Positions 40,043 through 47,511 of a stretch of 64,000 nucleotides of DNA are shown piece by piece. This DNA is from Bacillota bacterium (lineage in GTDB: Bacteria; Bacillota; Clostridia; Lachnospirales; Lachnospiraceae): assembly GCA_023386315.1 (NCBI GenBank), contig JAEWJZ010000018.1:248001-312000 (forward strand). Reading direction: 5' to 3'. The notes under the pieces are model-generated. The model saw nothing but the letters and a program-made list of their open reading frames with translations, had not been told where the DNA came from and ran no database searches. A program made the translations under genes and the position numbers. The number at the start of each line of letters is the position of its first letter. Positions within the stretch are counted from its first letter, which is position 1.

Positions 40043-40831
40043 CTATATAATTACCTTAACCGGACACTTAGCAGCACATTTACCGCAATTGGTGCATTTC
40101 TCATAATCAATAATTGCAACGTTATTGTCCATATGAATGGCATCAAATTCACACTGCTTGATGCACATGGTACAGCCAATGCAGCCCACATCGCATTTAG
40201 CCTTAACATCTTTTCCTTTGTCATGGGAGTTACACTGAACTAAGTACTCCGCTTTATAAGGAACCAGATCAATTAAGTTGTTGGGACAGGAAGCCACGCA
40301 TTTGCCGCAGGCAACGCACTTCTCCTTATCTACGACTGCAATGCCGTCCACAACATGGATCGCATCAAATTCACATGCTTTCACACATGATCCGTATCCC
40401 ATACAGCCATAAACACATGCCTTCTCACCAGCTCCCGGTACGACTGAGATCTTCCGGCAGTCATCAATTCCGTAATAATTATACTGAACTTTTGTCTTAT
40501 CGCATGTACCTTTACATTTAACAAATGCAACCTTTTTCTCAGCTGCGCCTGCAGATACGCCCATGATCTGACTGATCTTCTCTGTTACAGAAGCGCCGCC
40601 TACGGGACAGGCACCAACATCAGCCTGGCCTGCAGCAATGGCTTTTGCAAGAGCATCACAGCCTGCATAGCCGCAGCCGCCGCAGTTGTTTCCCGGCAGC
40701 TCATTTCTGACCAGGATTTCTTTTTCATCAACTTCAACTTTAAATTTCTCGCTGGCAATGCCGAGGAATACGCCAATCAGAATACCGATAATGCCTACAA
40801 CGGCTGCCGCAAAAATAATTCCTGTTATCAT
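40043..40831 (-). CDS. rnfB: Rnf complex subunit B (ferredoxin-type iron-sulfur protein)
   Basis: 262 aa. An N-terminal membrane anchor (about 4-26) is followed by the Fe4S domain CGGCGYAGCDALAKAI near residue 50, then multiple 4Fe-4S motifs: CVYGCMGYGSCVKACEF, CVACGKCVASCPNN, CIGCTMCIKQCEF and CTNCGKCAAKCP. RnfB takes electrons from reduced ferredoxin and passes them into the membrane complex that pumps Na+ or H+ and reduces NAD+. Last gene of rnfCDGEAB, before the terminator. Confidence 0.97.
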   Translation of the reverse strand: MITGIIFAAAVVGIIGILIGVFLGIASEKFKVEVDEKEILVRNELPGNNCGGCGYAGCDALAKAIAAGQADVGACPVGGASVTEKISQIMGVSAGAAEKKVAFVKCKGTCDKTKVQYNYYGIDDCRKISVVPGAGEKACVYGCMGYGSCVKACEFDAIHVVDGIAVVDKEKCVACGKCVASCPNNLIDLVPYKAEYLVQCNSHDKGKDVKAKCDVGCIGCTMCIKQCEFDAIHMDNNVAIIDYEKCTNCGKCAAKCPVKVII

Positions 40832-40849
40832 ATTCTTTCGTCTCCTCCC

Positions 40850-41425
40850 TTAAATTAATCCGGAAAATCCGAAAAATGCAATCGCCATCAGGCCAGAGGT
40901 AATCAGAACAATCGGTGATCCCTTAAAGGAATGAGGAACGTCATTATATTCGATTCTTTCACGGACACCAGCCAGCATGATAATGGCAATGGTGAAACCA
41001 ACAGAAGTACCCACACCGTTTATAACACTCTCCAGAATGTTATAACTCTTCTGAACATTGGTCAGTGCCACACCTAAAACAGCACAGTTGGTTGTAATCA
41101 GAGGCAGATACACTCCCAGTGCCTCATAGAGTGCAGGCATGGATTTCTTTAAAAACATCTCTACAAACTGTACCAGCGCTGCAATGACCAGAATAAATAC
41201 GATGGTCTGTAAAAATTCCAGATGAAGTCCCACTAATACACTTTTATAGATTAAACTGGTAACAAATGATGCGATGGTAATAACAAAGATTACAGCCGCG
41301 CCCATGCCGGCAGAAGTTTTCACATTTTTGGAAACTCCAAGGAATGGACAAAGGCCGAGAAACTGACTGAGCACTACATTATTCACCAGTGCGGAGCCAA
41401 TAGCAATTAATAATAATTCTTTCAT
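40850..41425 (-). CDS. rnfA: Rnf complex subunit A
   Basis: 191-aa integral membrane protein with six hydrophobic segments and the family motifs NNVVLSQFLGLCPFLGVSK near the N-terminus and LPLITTNCAVLGVAL in the middle. The conserved Cys residues in GLCPF and TNCAVL are the ligands of the intramembrane iron-sulfur centre shared with RnfE. Lies 12 nt after rnfE and 18 nt before rnfB. Confidence 0.97.
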   Translation of the reverse strand: MKELLLIAIGSALVNNVVLSQFLGLCPFLGVSKNVKTSAGMGAAVIFVITIASFVTSLIYKSVLVGLHLEFLQTIVFILVIAALVQFVEMFLKKSMPALYEALGVYLPLITTNCAVLGVALTNVQKSYNILESVINGVGTSVGFTIAIIMLAGVRERIEYNDVPHSFKGSPIVLITSGLMAIAFFGFSGLI

Positions 41426-41437
41426 CGATCCACTCTC

Positions 41438-42232
41438 CTATTCGTCTTTCCTGGAAGTTGCAGATTTCAATTCTGCTTCTTTTCTGGCTACTTCTGCTTT
41501 TTTTGCTGCAAGTGCTTCTTCTTCTGCCTGTCTTTTTCTGGTTTCCAAAACCTCATGGTTTGACATGCAGGAAGAACCGGAACAGGACATACAGTTGCCT
41601 CCGCAGGCTAACTTGGATGGCGGAACGGAACCATTGGTTGCAGACGGAGCTTTGAATTTGTTCTGCAGCGCAGTTAAAATCGAAAGTACAAAGAATGCGC
41701 CTGGAGCCAGAACAAAAATAGCGATATGATAATTCTCAGGAATAAAGTTAATTCCGAATGCGGCACCGGAACCCAGGATCTCACGAACCAGACCGATACA
41801 GGTTAAGGCGATGGTAAATCCAAGTCCCATACCAATTCCGTCAAAGGTGGAGGCCACCACGCCGTTCTTGGAAGCATAGGATTCCGCACGTCCTAAGATA
41901 ATACAGTTAACAACGATCAGCGGAATATAGATTCCAAGAGCAGAATACAGGCTTGGTACATAGGCCTGTAAAAGCAGCTGCACGATCGTAACAAGAGTCG
42001 CTACAATAACGATGTAAGCCGGGATTCTGACACGGTCCGGAATAATCTTACGCATAGCGGAAATAATCATATTGGAAAATAACAGTACCACAGTCGTGGA
42101 AAGCCCCATACCTGCTCCGTTAATCGCAGATGTGGTAACAGCCAGAGTCGGACACATACCGAGCATCAGCACGAAGGTCGGATTCTCTTTTACGATACCG
42201 TTAAATAAACGTTCTGTACATTTGTTATTCAT
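41438..42232 (-). CDS. rnfE: Rnf complex subunit E with Cys-rich, charged C-terminal extension
   Basis: 264 aa. Residues ~1-200 are the normal six-helix RnfE/NqrD fold with LMLGMCPTLAVTTS and YIPLIVVNCIILGRAE, pairing with RnfA around the membrane iron-sulfur site. The remaining ~60 residues are an addition: a cluster CGGNCMSCSGSSCMS near residue 209, then a Lys/Glu/Ala-rich helical tail. Ordinary RnfE is about 200 residues. The extra cysteines could bind a metal or cluster on the cytoplasmic side. Fourth gene of the operon, 11 nt after rnfG. Confidence 0.95.
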   Translation of the reverse strand: MNNKCTERLFNGIVKENPTFVLMLGMCPTLAVTTSAINGAGMGLSTTVVLLFSNMIISAMRKIIPDRVRIPAYIVIVATLVTIVQLLLQAYVPSLYSALGIYIPLIVVNCIILGRAESYASKNGVVASTFDGIGMGLGFTIALTCIGLVREILGSGAAFGINFIPENYHIAIFVLAPGAFFVLSILTALQNKFKAPSATNGSVPPSKLACGGNCMSCSGSSCMSNHEVLETRKRQAEEEALAAKKAEVARKEAELKSATSRKDE

Positions 42233-42243
42233 CTTCCCACCTC

Positions 42244-42858
42244 CTACTGATTCATATAGTGATGCACATAATACAATGCCGCGTTGACAGCATTGGTAGT
42301 TGCACTTGATGTAATGGTAGCGCCGCTGATGGCATTGATCTCGGCATCACCTGCATTGCCCGACTTGGTAACAGTGAGTGATTCCGCACTCTTTCCGGTA
42401 TACTGGCCTTTAAATTCCGGTTCTTTTGCCTTAAGGCCTAAGCCCGGAGTATCGCTGATTGCCAGAAACTCGATACCGCTTATACTTCCATCCGCTTTGA
42501 TTCCCACGGAAAGCTCTACTGTACCGCCATAGCTGTCATCCGAATGGGACGTTATGACATAACCAAGCAATGTGCCGCTTCCATCTACTGCCTGAAGTGC
42601 ATTGTTTACGCCTACATTGCCAAAGTTCTGTGTGGTAAGATCTGTATTGCAGGTTTCAATCGCTGCCTTCATCTTATCATCAGACTTAAAATCCGCCGCT
42701 TCCGGAAACACTGCTTTATATGCTTCAATATTGGCAGCAAGAGTTGCTTTTTCAATAGGTGCCTTCGTAATCTGATAAGCACCGCCCAGCAGAAAACCGG
42801 AAACCAGAGTAATGACAAATAAAATTAACGCGTCTTTCATATATCCGCCACTCTTCAT
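42244..42858 (-). CDS. rnfG: Rnf complex subunit G (covalent FMN protein)
   Basis: 204 aa: one N-terminal membrane helix (about 8-27), then an extracytoplasmic FMN-binding domain. The flavinylation motif is readable near the C-terminus as DAEINAISGATITSSA, with the Thr of SGAT as the covalent FMN site. The start at 42858 is preferred because GGAGG lies 9 nt upstream. The longer frame to 42906 would overlap rnfD by 47 nt, whereas this start abuts the rnfD stop codon. Confidence 0.95.
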   Translation of the reverse strand: MKSGGYMKDALILFVITLVSGFLLGGAYQITKAPIEKATLAANIEAYKAVFPEAADFKSDDKMKAAIETCNTDLTTQNFGNVGVNNALQAVDGSGTLLGYVITSHSDDSYGGTVELSVGIKADGSISGIEFLAISDTPGLGLKAKEPEFKGQYTGKSAESLTVTKSGNAGDAEINAISGATITSSATTNAVNAALYYVHHYMNQ

Positions 42859-42859
42859 C

Positions 42860-43783
42860 TTATTTGCCCTCCTTTCCAAATGCTTTTGGAAGAGATATCT
42901 TCTCAATCAGCGGAACAAGAATATTGCTGATGATGATCGCATAGGATACGCCCTCTGCAGACCCTCCGAAAAGCCGGAACAGACCGGTAAGCACACCTAA
43001 AAGAATACCAAAGTAAATCTGCCCCTTTGGAGTAACCGGACTGGTTACATAATCAGTTGCCATAAAGAATGCACCAAAAATAATACCGCCGCCACATAAA
43101 TGAGTCAGCACATACATCAGGTCATGCTGTCCGAAGATAAAGACGAACAGGGAAAATGTTATTAAATAGGCTGCCGGAATCCGGATTGATATTACTTTTC
43201 TGGCGATTAAATACGCCGCACCAATCAGCAGTGCAATGACGGAAACTTCTCCAATGGTACCTGGAATTCTTCCGATAAACATGGCTGCCACATCAACAGA
43301 CTGCCCTGCTTTAAATGCTGCAAGAGGTGTAGGGCTTACGACCGCGTCATTGTATGTAAACGTGGTCATGGGACCTGCAAAAGCGATCAGAAGAAAACAT
43401 CTTGCTGCAAGAGCCGGGTTCATAAAGTTCTGTCCCAGTCCGCCGTAAAGCTGTTTTACAACGATGATTGCAAAAACACCGCCTAAAAATGGCATCCATA
43501 ATGGAATTGCCGGAGGCATGTTAAGTCCAAGAATCATTCCGGTTACAAGTGCACTTCCGTCACTGACAGTCACCGGTTTCCCCATCAGGGTTTCAAATAC
43601 ATATTCGCTTAATACACAGGATAAAATGGTGACAAGCAAAACCAGTGCAGCCTTTACTCCAAACTGATATACACCATACGCAGTAGCCGGGATCATGGCA
43701 ATTGCTACATCCAGCATTAAATTTTGTGATGTTACCTGATCTCTGACATGAGGTGATGATGATACGTTTAATAATTTACTCAT
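42860..43783 (-). CDS. rnfD: Rnf complex subunit D
   Basis: 307-aa polytopic membrane protein of the RnfD/NqrB family with about nine hydrophobic segments. GLGQNFMNPALAARCFLL near residue 115 and the NDAVVSPTPLAAF segment near residue 145 match the region holding the covalently bound FMN. Carries electrons between RnfG and the rest of the pump. Lies 11 nt after rnfC. Confidence 0.95.
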   Translation of the reverse strand: MSKLLNVSSSPHVRDQVTSQNLMLDVAIAMIPATAYGVYQFGVKAALVLLVTILSCVLSEYVFETLMGKPVTVSDGSALVTGMILGLNMPPAIPLWMPFLGGVFAIIVVKQLYGGLGQNFMNPALAARCFLLIAFAGPMTTFTYNDAVVSPTPLAAFKAGQSVDVAAMFIGRIPGTIGEVSVIALLIGAAYLIARKVISIRIPAAYLITFSLFVFIFGQHDLMYVLTHLCGGGIIFGAFFMATDYVTSPVTPKGQIYFGILLGVLTGLFRLFGGSAEGVSYAIIISNILVPLIEKISLPKAFGKEGK

Positions 43784-43794
43784 ACTTCACCCTC

Positions 43795-45117
43795 CTACGC
43801 TTTCTTTCTGCTTGCAATCACTGTTTTACGCATCTCTTTAAATGCCTGGGTCAAAGGCAGTTTCGCCGGACAGGCATACGCACAGCAGCCGCATTCGCAG
43901 CATTCCATACCATCTAATTTTACAAATGCATCTATGTCAGATCTTACAGCCGCCTGCATCATCATCTGGGGAACCACACGGCTTGGGCATACGTTTACAC
44001 ATCTGCCGCAGCGGATACAGGCTGTCGGCGCATTCAGTGCAACCTCATCCTTTGACATACAGGTAAGCGCAGAGGAGGTTTTGGTAACAGGTATATTCAT
44101 GTTGAACAGCGCCTGCCCCATCATCGGTCCTCCGGAAATCACTTTTTCCGGTTCTGTCTTAAATCCGCCGGAAGCCTCTAACAGCTCAGCGTAATTTGTT
44201 CCTGTCCTCACATTGTAGTTTTGTGGATTTGTTATGGCATCGCCGGTAACCGTAATAATTCTTCGGATTAACGGGGTGGACTTTGCTACGGCATTGTAGA
44301 TGGAAATAACCGTATCCACGTTATCCACGATACAGCCTGCGTCAGCCGGAAGCATGGATGAATTGATCTTTCTTCCAGTCACCGCATAGATCAGGGAGCG
44401 CTCACCGCCCTGTGGATATTTTGTCTTTAGCGGACAAACCGTGATTCTCGGTTCATCTTTTACAAGCTCTGTCATCAGTCTGATTGCTTCCGGCTTATTA
44501 TCTTCTATACCAATTACGCCCTTTGCATTGTCAAACAGCTGAAGAATGATATTCAGACCTTTTACAATGCTATCCGGCTCTTCGAGCATCATCCGGTAAT
44601 CGGATGTCAGATATGGTTCACATTCTGCTCCGTTTACAATGATGGTATCAATTTTTGTCTCATCCTTTGGTGTCAGCTTTACGTGTGTGGGGAATCCAGC
44701 TCCGCCAAGACCTACGATACCGGCCTCCTTTACAATATCACGTATTTCCTCTTTTGACAGGGATTTGGGATCCCTCTCTTTACCAAATCCTTCCGTCTCC
44801 TGATATTTTCCGTCATTCTCAACGATGATTGACATTACCATGGAGCCGTTTGCGACCATTCTTGGTTCAATGGTTTTTACTGTTCCTGAAACAGAACTGA
44901 TCACACAGGCAGAAATAAAACCTCCTGCTTCTCCGATCTTCTGACCAACTAATACCTGATCACCTGCTGCCACCAGAGGCTTTGCAGGTGCGCCGATATG
45001 CTGGGACAGCGGGAACACCATCTCGCCTTTTGGCTGCAGTACCTGCACAGGTTTATTTTCCGACAATTCTTTACCCTCATAGGTGTGAATGCCGCCTTTA
45101 AATGTAGCCAAACCCAT
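43795..45117 (-). CDS. rnfC: Rnf complex subunit C (NADH-binding, iron-sulfur)
   Basis: 440 aa with an N-terminal barrel-sandwich (GGIHTYEGKELSENKPVQVL), the NADH/FMN domain GIVGLGGAGFPTHVKL near residue 133 and NGAECEPYLTSDY, then two 4Fe-4S motifs CIRCGRCVNVCP (near 373) and CCECGCCAYACP (near 412). RnfC is the cytoplasmic NAD+-reducing subunit. First gene of the operon, with a long 5' leader holding two possible promoters and a Rex-like site. Confidence 0.97.
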   Translation of the reverse strand: MGLATFKGGIHTYEGKELSENKPVQVLQPKGEMVFPLSQHIGAPAKPLVAAGDQVLVGQKIGEAGGFISACVISSVSGTVKTIEPRMVANGSMVMSIIVENDGKYQETEGFGKERDPKSLSKEEIRDIVKEAGIVGLGGAGFPTHVKLTPKDETKIDTIIVNGAECEPYLTSDYRMMLEEPDSIVKGLNIILQLFDNAKGVIGIEDNKPEAIRLMTELVKDEPRITVCPLKTKYPQGGERSLIYAVTGRKINSSMLPADAGCIVDNVDTVISIYNAVAKSTPLIRRIITVTGDAITNPQNYNVRTGTNYAELLEASGGFKTEPEKVISGGPMMGQALFNMNIPVTKTSSALTCMSKDEVALNAPTACIRCGRCVNVCPSRVVPQMMMQAAVRSDIDAFVKLDGMECCECGCCAYACPAKLPLTQAFKEMRKTVIASRKKA

Positions 45118-45187
45118 TAGACTAACCCTCTTTCTCTACAATTCTTTATCTCTCCCGACAAAATATTCTCTTTTTGTCACCGAAATA

Positions 45188-45216
45188 AGTATAACACAAT
45201 CCGGAAACTGAAACAA
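45188..45216 (-). promoter_or_regulatory. Second candidate promoter of the rnf operon
   Basis: TTGTTT (45211-45216), 17-nt spacer, TATACT (45188-45193), about 70 nt before rnfC. It is independent of the Rex-overlapped promoter further upstream. Confidence 0.5.
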
Positions 45217-45241
45217 TCCGAAATTACATATTGTATACTGT

Positions 45242-45273
45242 GTTCCTAATGTAAATCTTTCCATTAGTGGAAC
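45242..45273 (-). repeat. Inverted repeat in the rnf leader
   Basis: GTTCC-AC-TAATG pairs with CATTA-GGAAC across a 10-nt loop, with a 2-nt bulge. It lies upstream of the inner promoter and inside the leader of the outer one. No T run follows. Confidence 0.5.
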
Positions 45274-45300
45274 AAAACTGCTCTTAAAAGTCAGAATTTA

Positions 45301-45318
45301 TTGTTAAATGTTAAACAA
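45301..45318. promoter_or_regulatory. Near-consensus Rex operator at the rnf promoter
   Basis: TTGTTAAATGTTAAACAA matches the Rex consensus TTGTTAA-N4-TTAACAA at 13 of 14 defined positions. It begins right at the expected transcription start of the outer rnf promoter, so NADH-free Rex would block transcription. Confidence 0.72.
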
Positions 45319-45324
45319 TTATGC

Positions 45325-45352
45325 TTTATAACAATCCTCTATGTTTTCTCAA
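45325..45352 (-). promoter_or_regulatory. Main candidate promoter of rnfCDGEAB
   Basis: TTGAGA (45347-45352), 16-nt spacer, TATAAA (45325-45330), each one base from consensus. The transcript would begin near 45318, giving a ~200-nt leader. Confidence 0.65.
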
Positions 45353-45548
45353 AAAAACAATCATTTCTTAATGTATACTTTTAAAAACAAAATAAACAAC
45401 TTTTGGAACTATTGTTTTTATTTTTATACATTTTGTCTTGTTAAATTTTTATTAAATTCGGCCGATTGTTAGAAAGTTAACTTTCATATTCATAAATATT
45501 TTTCATTAATAAGCCCATTTATTTATTAAAAAAATTAATAACAAAACA
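45353..45548. other. AT-rich intergenic spacer
   Basis: Very AT-rich DNA between the rnf promoter and the ABC exporter terminator. I see no gene, RNA or clear repeat in it. Its A/T tracts could act as UP-elements for the rnf promoter. Confidence 0.4.
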
Positions 45549-45609
45549 GGAGCATCAGACATGCCAGAATCTGGAATTTCTTCCTATTCATAGCTTTGTC
45601 CAATGCTCC
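45549..45609 (-). terminator. Probable terminator of the ABC exporter operon
   Basis: GGAGCATTGGACA pairs with TGTCTGATGCTCC (11 of 13 positions) around an inner CCAGA/TCTGG hairpin, followed on the minus strand by TGTTTTGTTATT. The long two-stem form is unusual. Confidence 0.5.
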
Positions 45610-45639
45610 CAGGCTGAACCAACTGGTAAAAACGATAGA

Positions 45640-47511
45640 TTAATCCAGTTCTGCTGCTCCGGTATGAAGCTGATAATACCGTCCCCTTTGTTTTAACAGA
45701 TCCTCGTGATCTCCCCGTTCAATAATCTCACCGTTTTCCAGTACCATAATGGCATTGGCATTTCTTACCGTGGACAGACGGTGTGCGATAACAAAGGTGG
45801 TCCGGTTGGTCATAAGACGGTCCATTCCCCTCTCAATGTGCTTTTCCGTTCTTGTGTCCACGGAGCTGGTCGCTTCGTCAAGAATTAAAATGGGAGCTTT
45901 GGAGATGGCTGCTCTCGCTATATTAAGAAGCTGTCTCTGGCCCTGGCTTAAATTGGCTCCGTCTCCTTCCAGAACCGTTTGAAACCCGTCGTGCAGCCTC
46001 ATGATGAAGGAATAGGCAGAAGCTGTTTTTGCCGCCTCAATGACCTCTTCATCCGTAGCATCAAGCCGCCCATAGCGGATATTTTCCATTACGGTTCCTG
46101 TAAACAAATGGGTATCCTGGAGCACCATGGCGATGTTTCTGCGAAGGTTTTCCCGTTTCATGTTTTGGATATTTACGCCGTCAATGGTGATTTCTCCGCC
46201 CTGAATGTCGTAAAAACGGTTGAGTAAATTGGTGATTGTGGTTTTGCCGGCTCCGGTTGAGCCTACAAAAGCAATTTTCTGACCCGGCTTTGCATAAAGG
46301 CTGATATCTTTTAAGATCACTTTTTCCGGATTATAACCAAAGGTTACGTTCTTTAATTCCACAAATCCATTCATTGGTTCCAACTCTTTTGCATCTTCCC
46401 CATCTGCAGGCTCCGGATTTTCATCCATAATTGCAAATACCCGTTCTGCGCCTGCAAGTGCGGAGAAAACGTTACTGATCTGCATGGAGATCTCATTGAT
46501 CGGCCGGCTGAACTGTCTGGAAAAGTTTAAAAATACAGTCAGTCCGCCTACGTCAAATCCTCTTATCACACACAGGAGAGCGCCGATGCAGGCAGTTAAA
46601 ATATAATTTAACTGGCTTAAATTAAACATAACCGGCATCATGATACCGCCAAAAAACTGAGCATGTATCATGTTATTTTTTAAATCCTCATTGAGAATGC
46701 CAAATTCCTCTTCCGCATCCTGCTCGTGGCAGAATACCTTTACCACCTTTTGCCCGCTGATGGTCTCTTCAATATATCCGTTGACTGCTCCCAGTGAACT
46801 TTGCTGGGCGGAAAAATATTTCTGGCTTCTTGCGGCAATCATCCCTGCCGCTTTCATCATAACCGGTATCAGCACCAGGGTCACCAGGGTCAGCCAGATA
46901 TTCGTATAGATCATAAGAAACAGTGTTCCCACAATGCTTAATGCTCCTGAGAAGAGCTGGATTAAGGTATTGCTCAGCATCTGACCGATGGTATCCACGT
47001 CATTGCTGAACCGGCTCATCAAATCGCCGGTATTGTTGGTATCATAAAACCGCACCGGAAGGGTCTGCATCTTTTTAAACAGATCATCTCTTATCTTCTG
47101 GAGGGCATTCTGGGCAACTGTGATCATGATTTTTGACTGGGCATAGTTAGCCAGCACTCCCACCAGGAAAACCGCCGCCATGACAGCAAGCCCTTTTGCA
47201 AGGCCTGCCGCATCTCCCCTGCTTCCGTCCAACGGTGCAATGAACCGATTCATTATGGGGCGCAGCATATAAGCGCCTCCCAGATTGGAAAGTGTGCCGA
47301 TCATTACACATATGATTGCAATTGCCATCTGGGCTCTGTATTCTTTTAAATAAGACAGCAAACGTCTGGCGGTGACATTGGCATTCTTTGGAGCGCCTTT
47401 TTTCATTGGTCTTCCATGCCCTGGTCCTCCCATGCCTGGTCCGCCTTTTGGACTCGGGGCAGACCGGCCGTAACGCCTTTTTAAGCTTTCGATCTTCTTT
47501 TGTTCATCCAT
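45640..47511 (-). CDS. ABC exporter half-transporter, catalytically complete partner
   Basis: 623 aa: a Gly/Lys-rich N-terminal tail (about 1-50), six-helix type 1 exporter domain (about 55-350), then the nucleotide-binding domain with Walker A GSTGAGKTT, Walker B LILDEATSSVDT (catalytic Glu kept) and an intact H-loop IAHRLSTV. Its signature motif reads NLSQGQRQLL rather than LSGGQ. It starts on the last base of the other half-transporter gene. The pair should form a heterodimeric multidrug or lipid exporter (BmrCD/TM287-288 type) under the MarR gene upstream. Confidence 0.93.
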   Translation of the reverse strand: MDEQKKIESLKRRYGRSAPSPKGGPGMGGPGHGRPMKKGAPKNANVTARRLLSYLKEYRAQMAIAIICVMIGTLSNLGGAYMLRPIMNRFIAPLDGSRGDAAGLAKGLAVMAAVFLVGVLANYAQSKIMITVAQNALQKIRDDLFKKMQTLPVRFYDTNNTGDLMSRFSNDVDTIGQMLSNTLIQLFSGALSIVGTLFLMIYTNIWLTLVTLVLIPVMMKAAGMIAARSQKYFSAQQSSLGAVNGYIEETISGQKVVKVFCHEQDAEEEFGILNEDLKNNMIHAQFFGGIMMPVMFNLSQLNYILTACIGALLCVIRGFDVGGLTVFLNFSRQFSRPINEISMQISNVFSALAGAERVFAIMDENPEPADGEDAKELEPMNGFVELKNVTFGYNPEKVILKDISLYAKPGQKIAFVGSTGAGKTTITNLLNRFYDIQGGEITIDGVNIQNMKRENLRRNIAMVLQDTHLFTGTVMENIRYGRLDATDEEVIEAAKTASAYSFIMRLHDGFQTVLEGDGANLSQGQRQLLNIARAAISKAPILILDEATSSVDTRTEKHIERGMDRLMTNRTTFVIAHRLSTVRNANAIMVLENGEIIERGDHEDLLKQRGRYYQLHTGAAELD

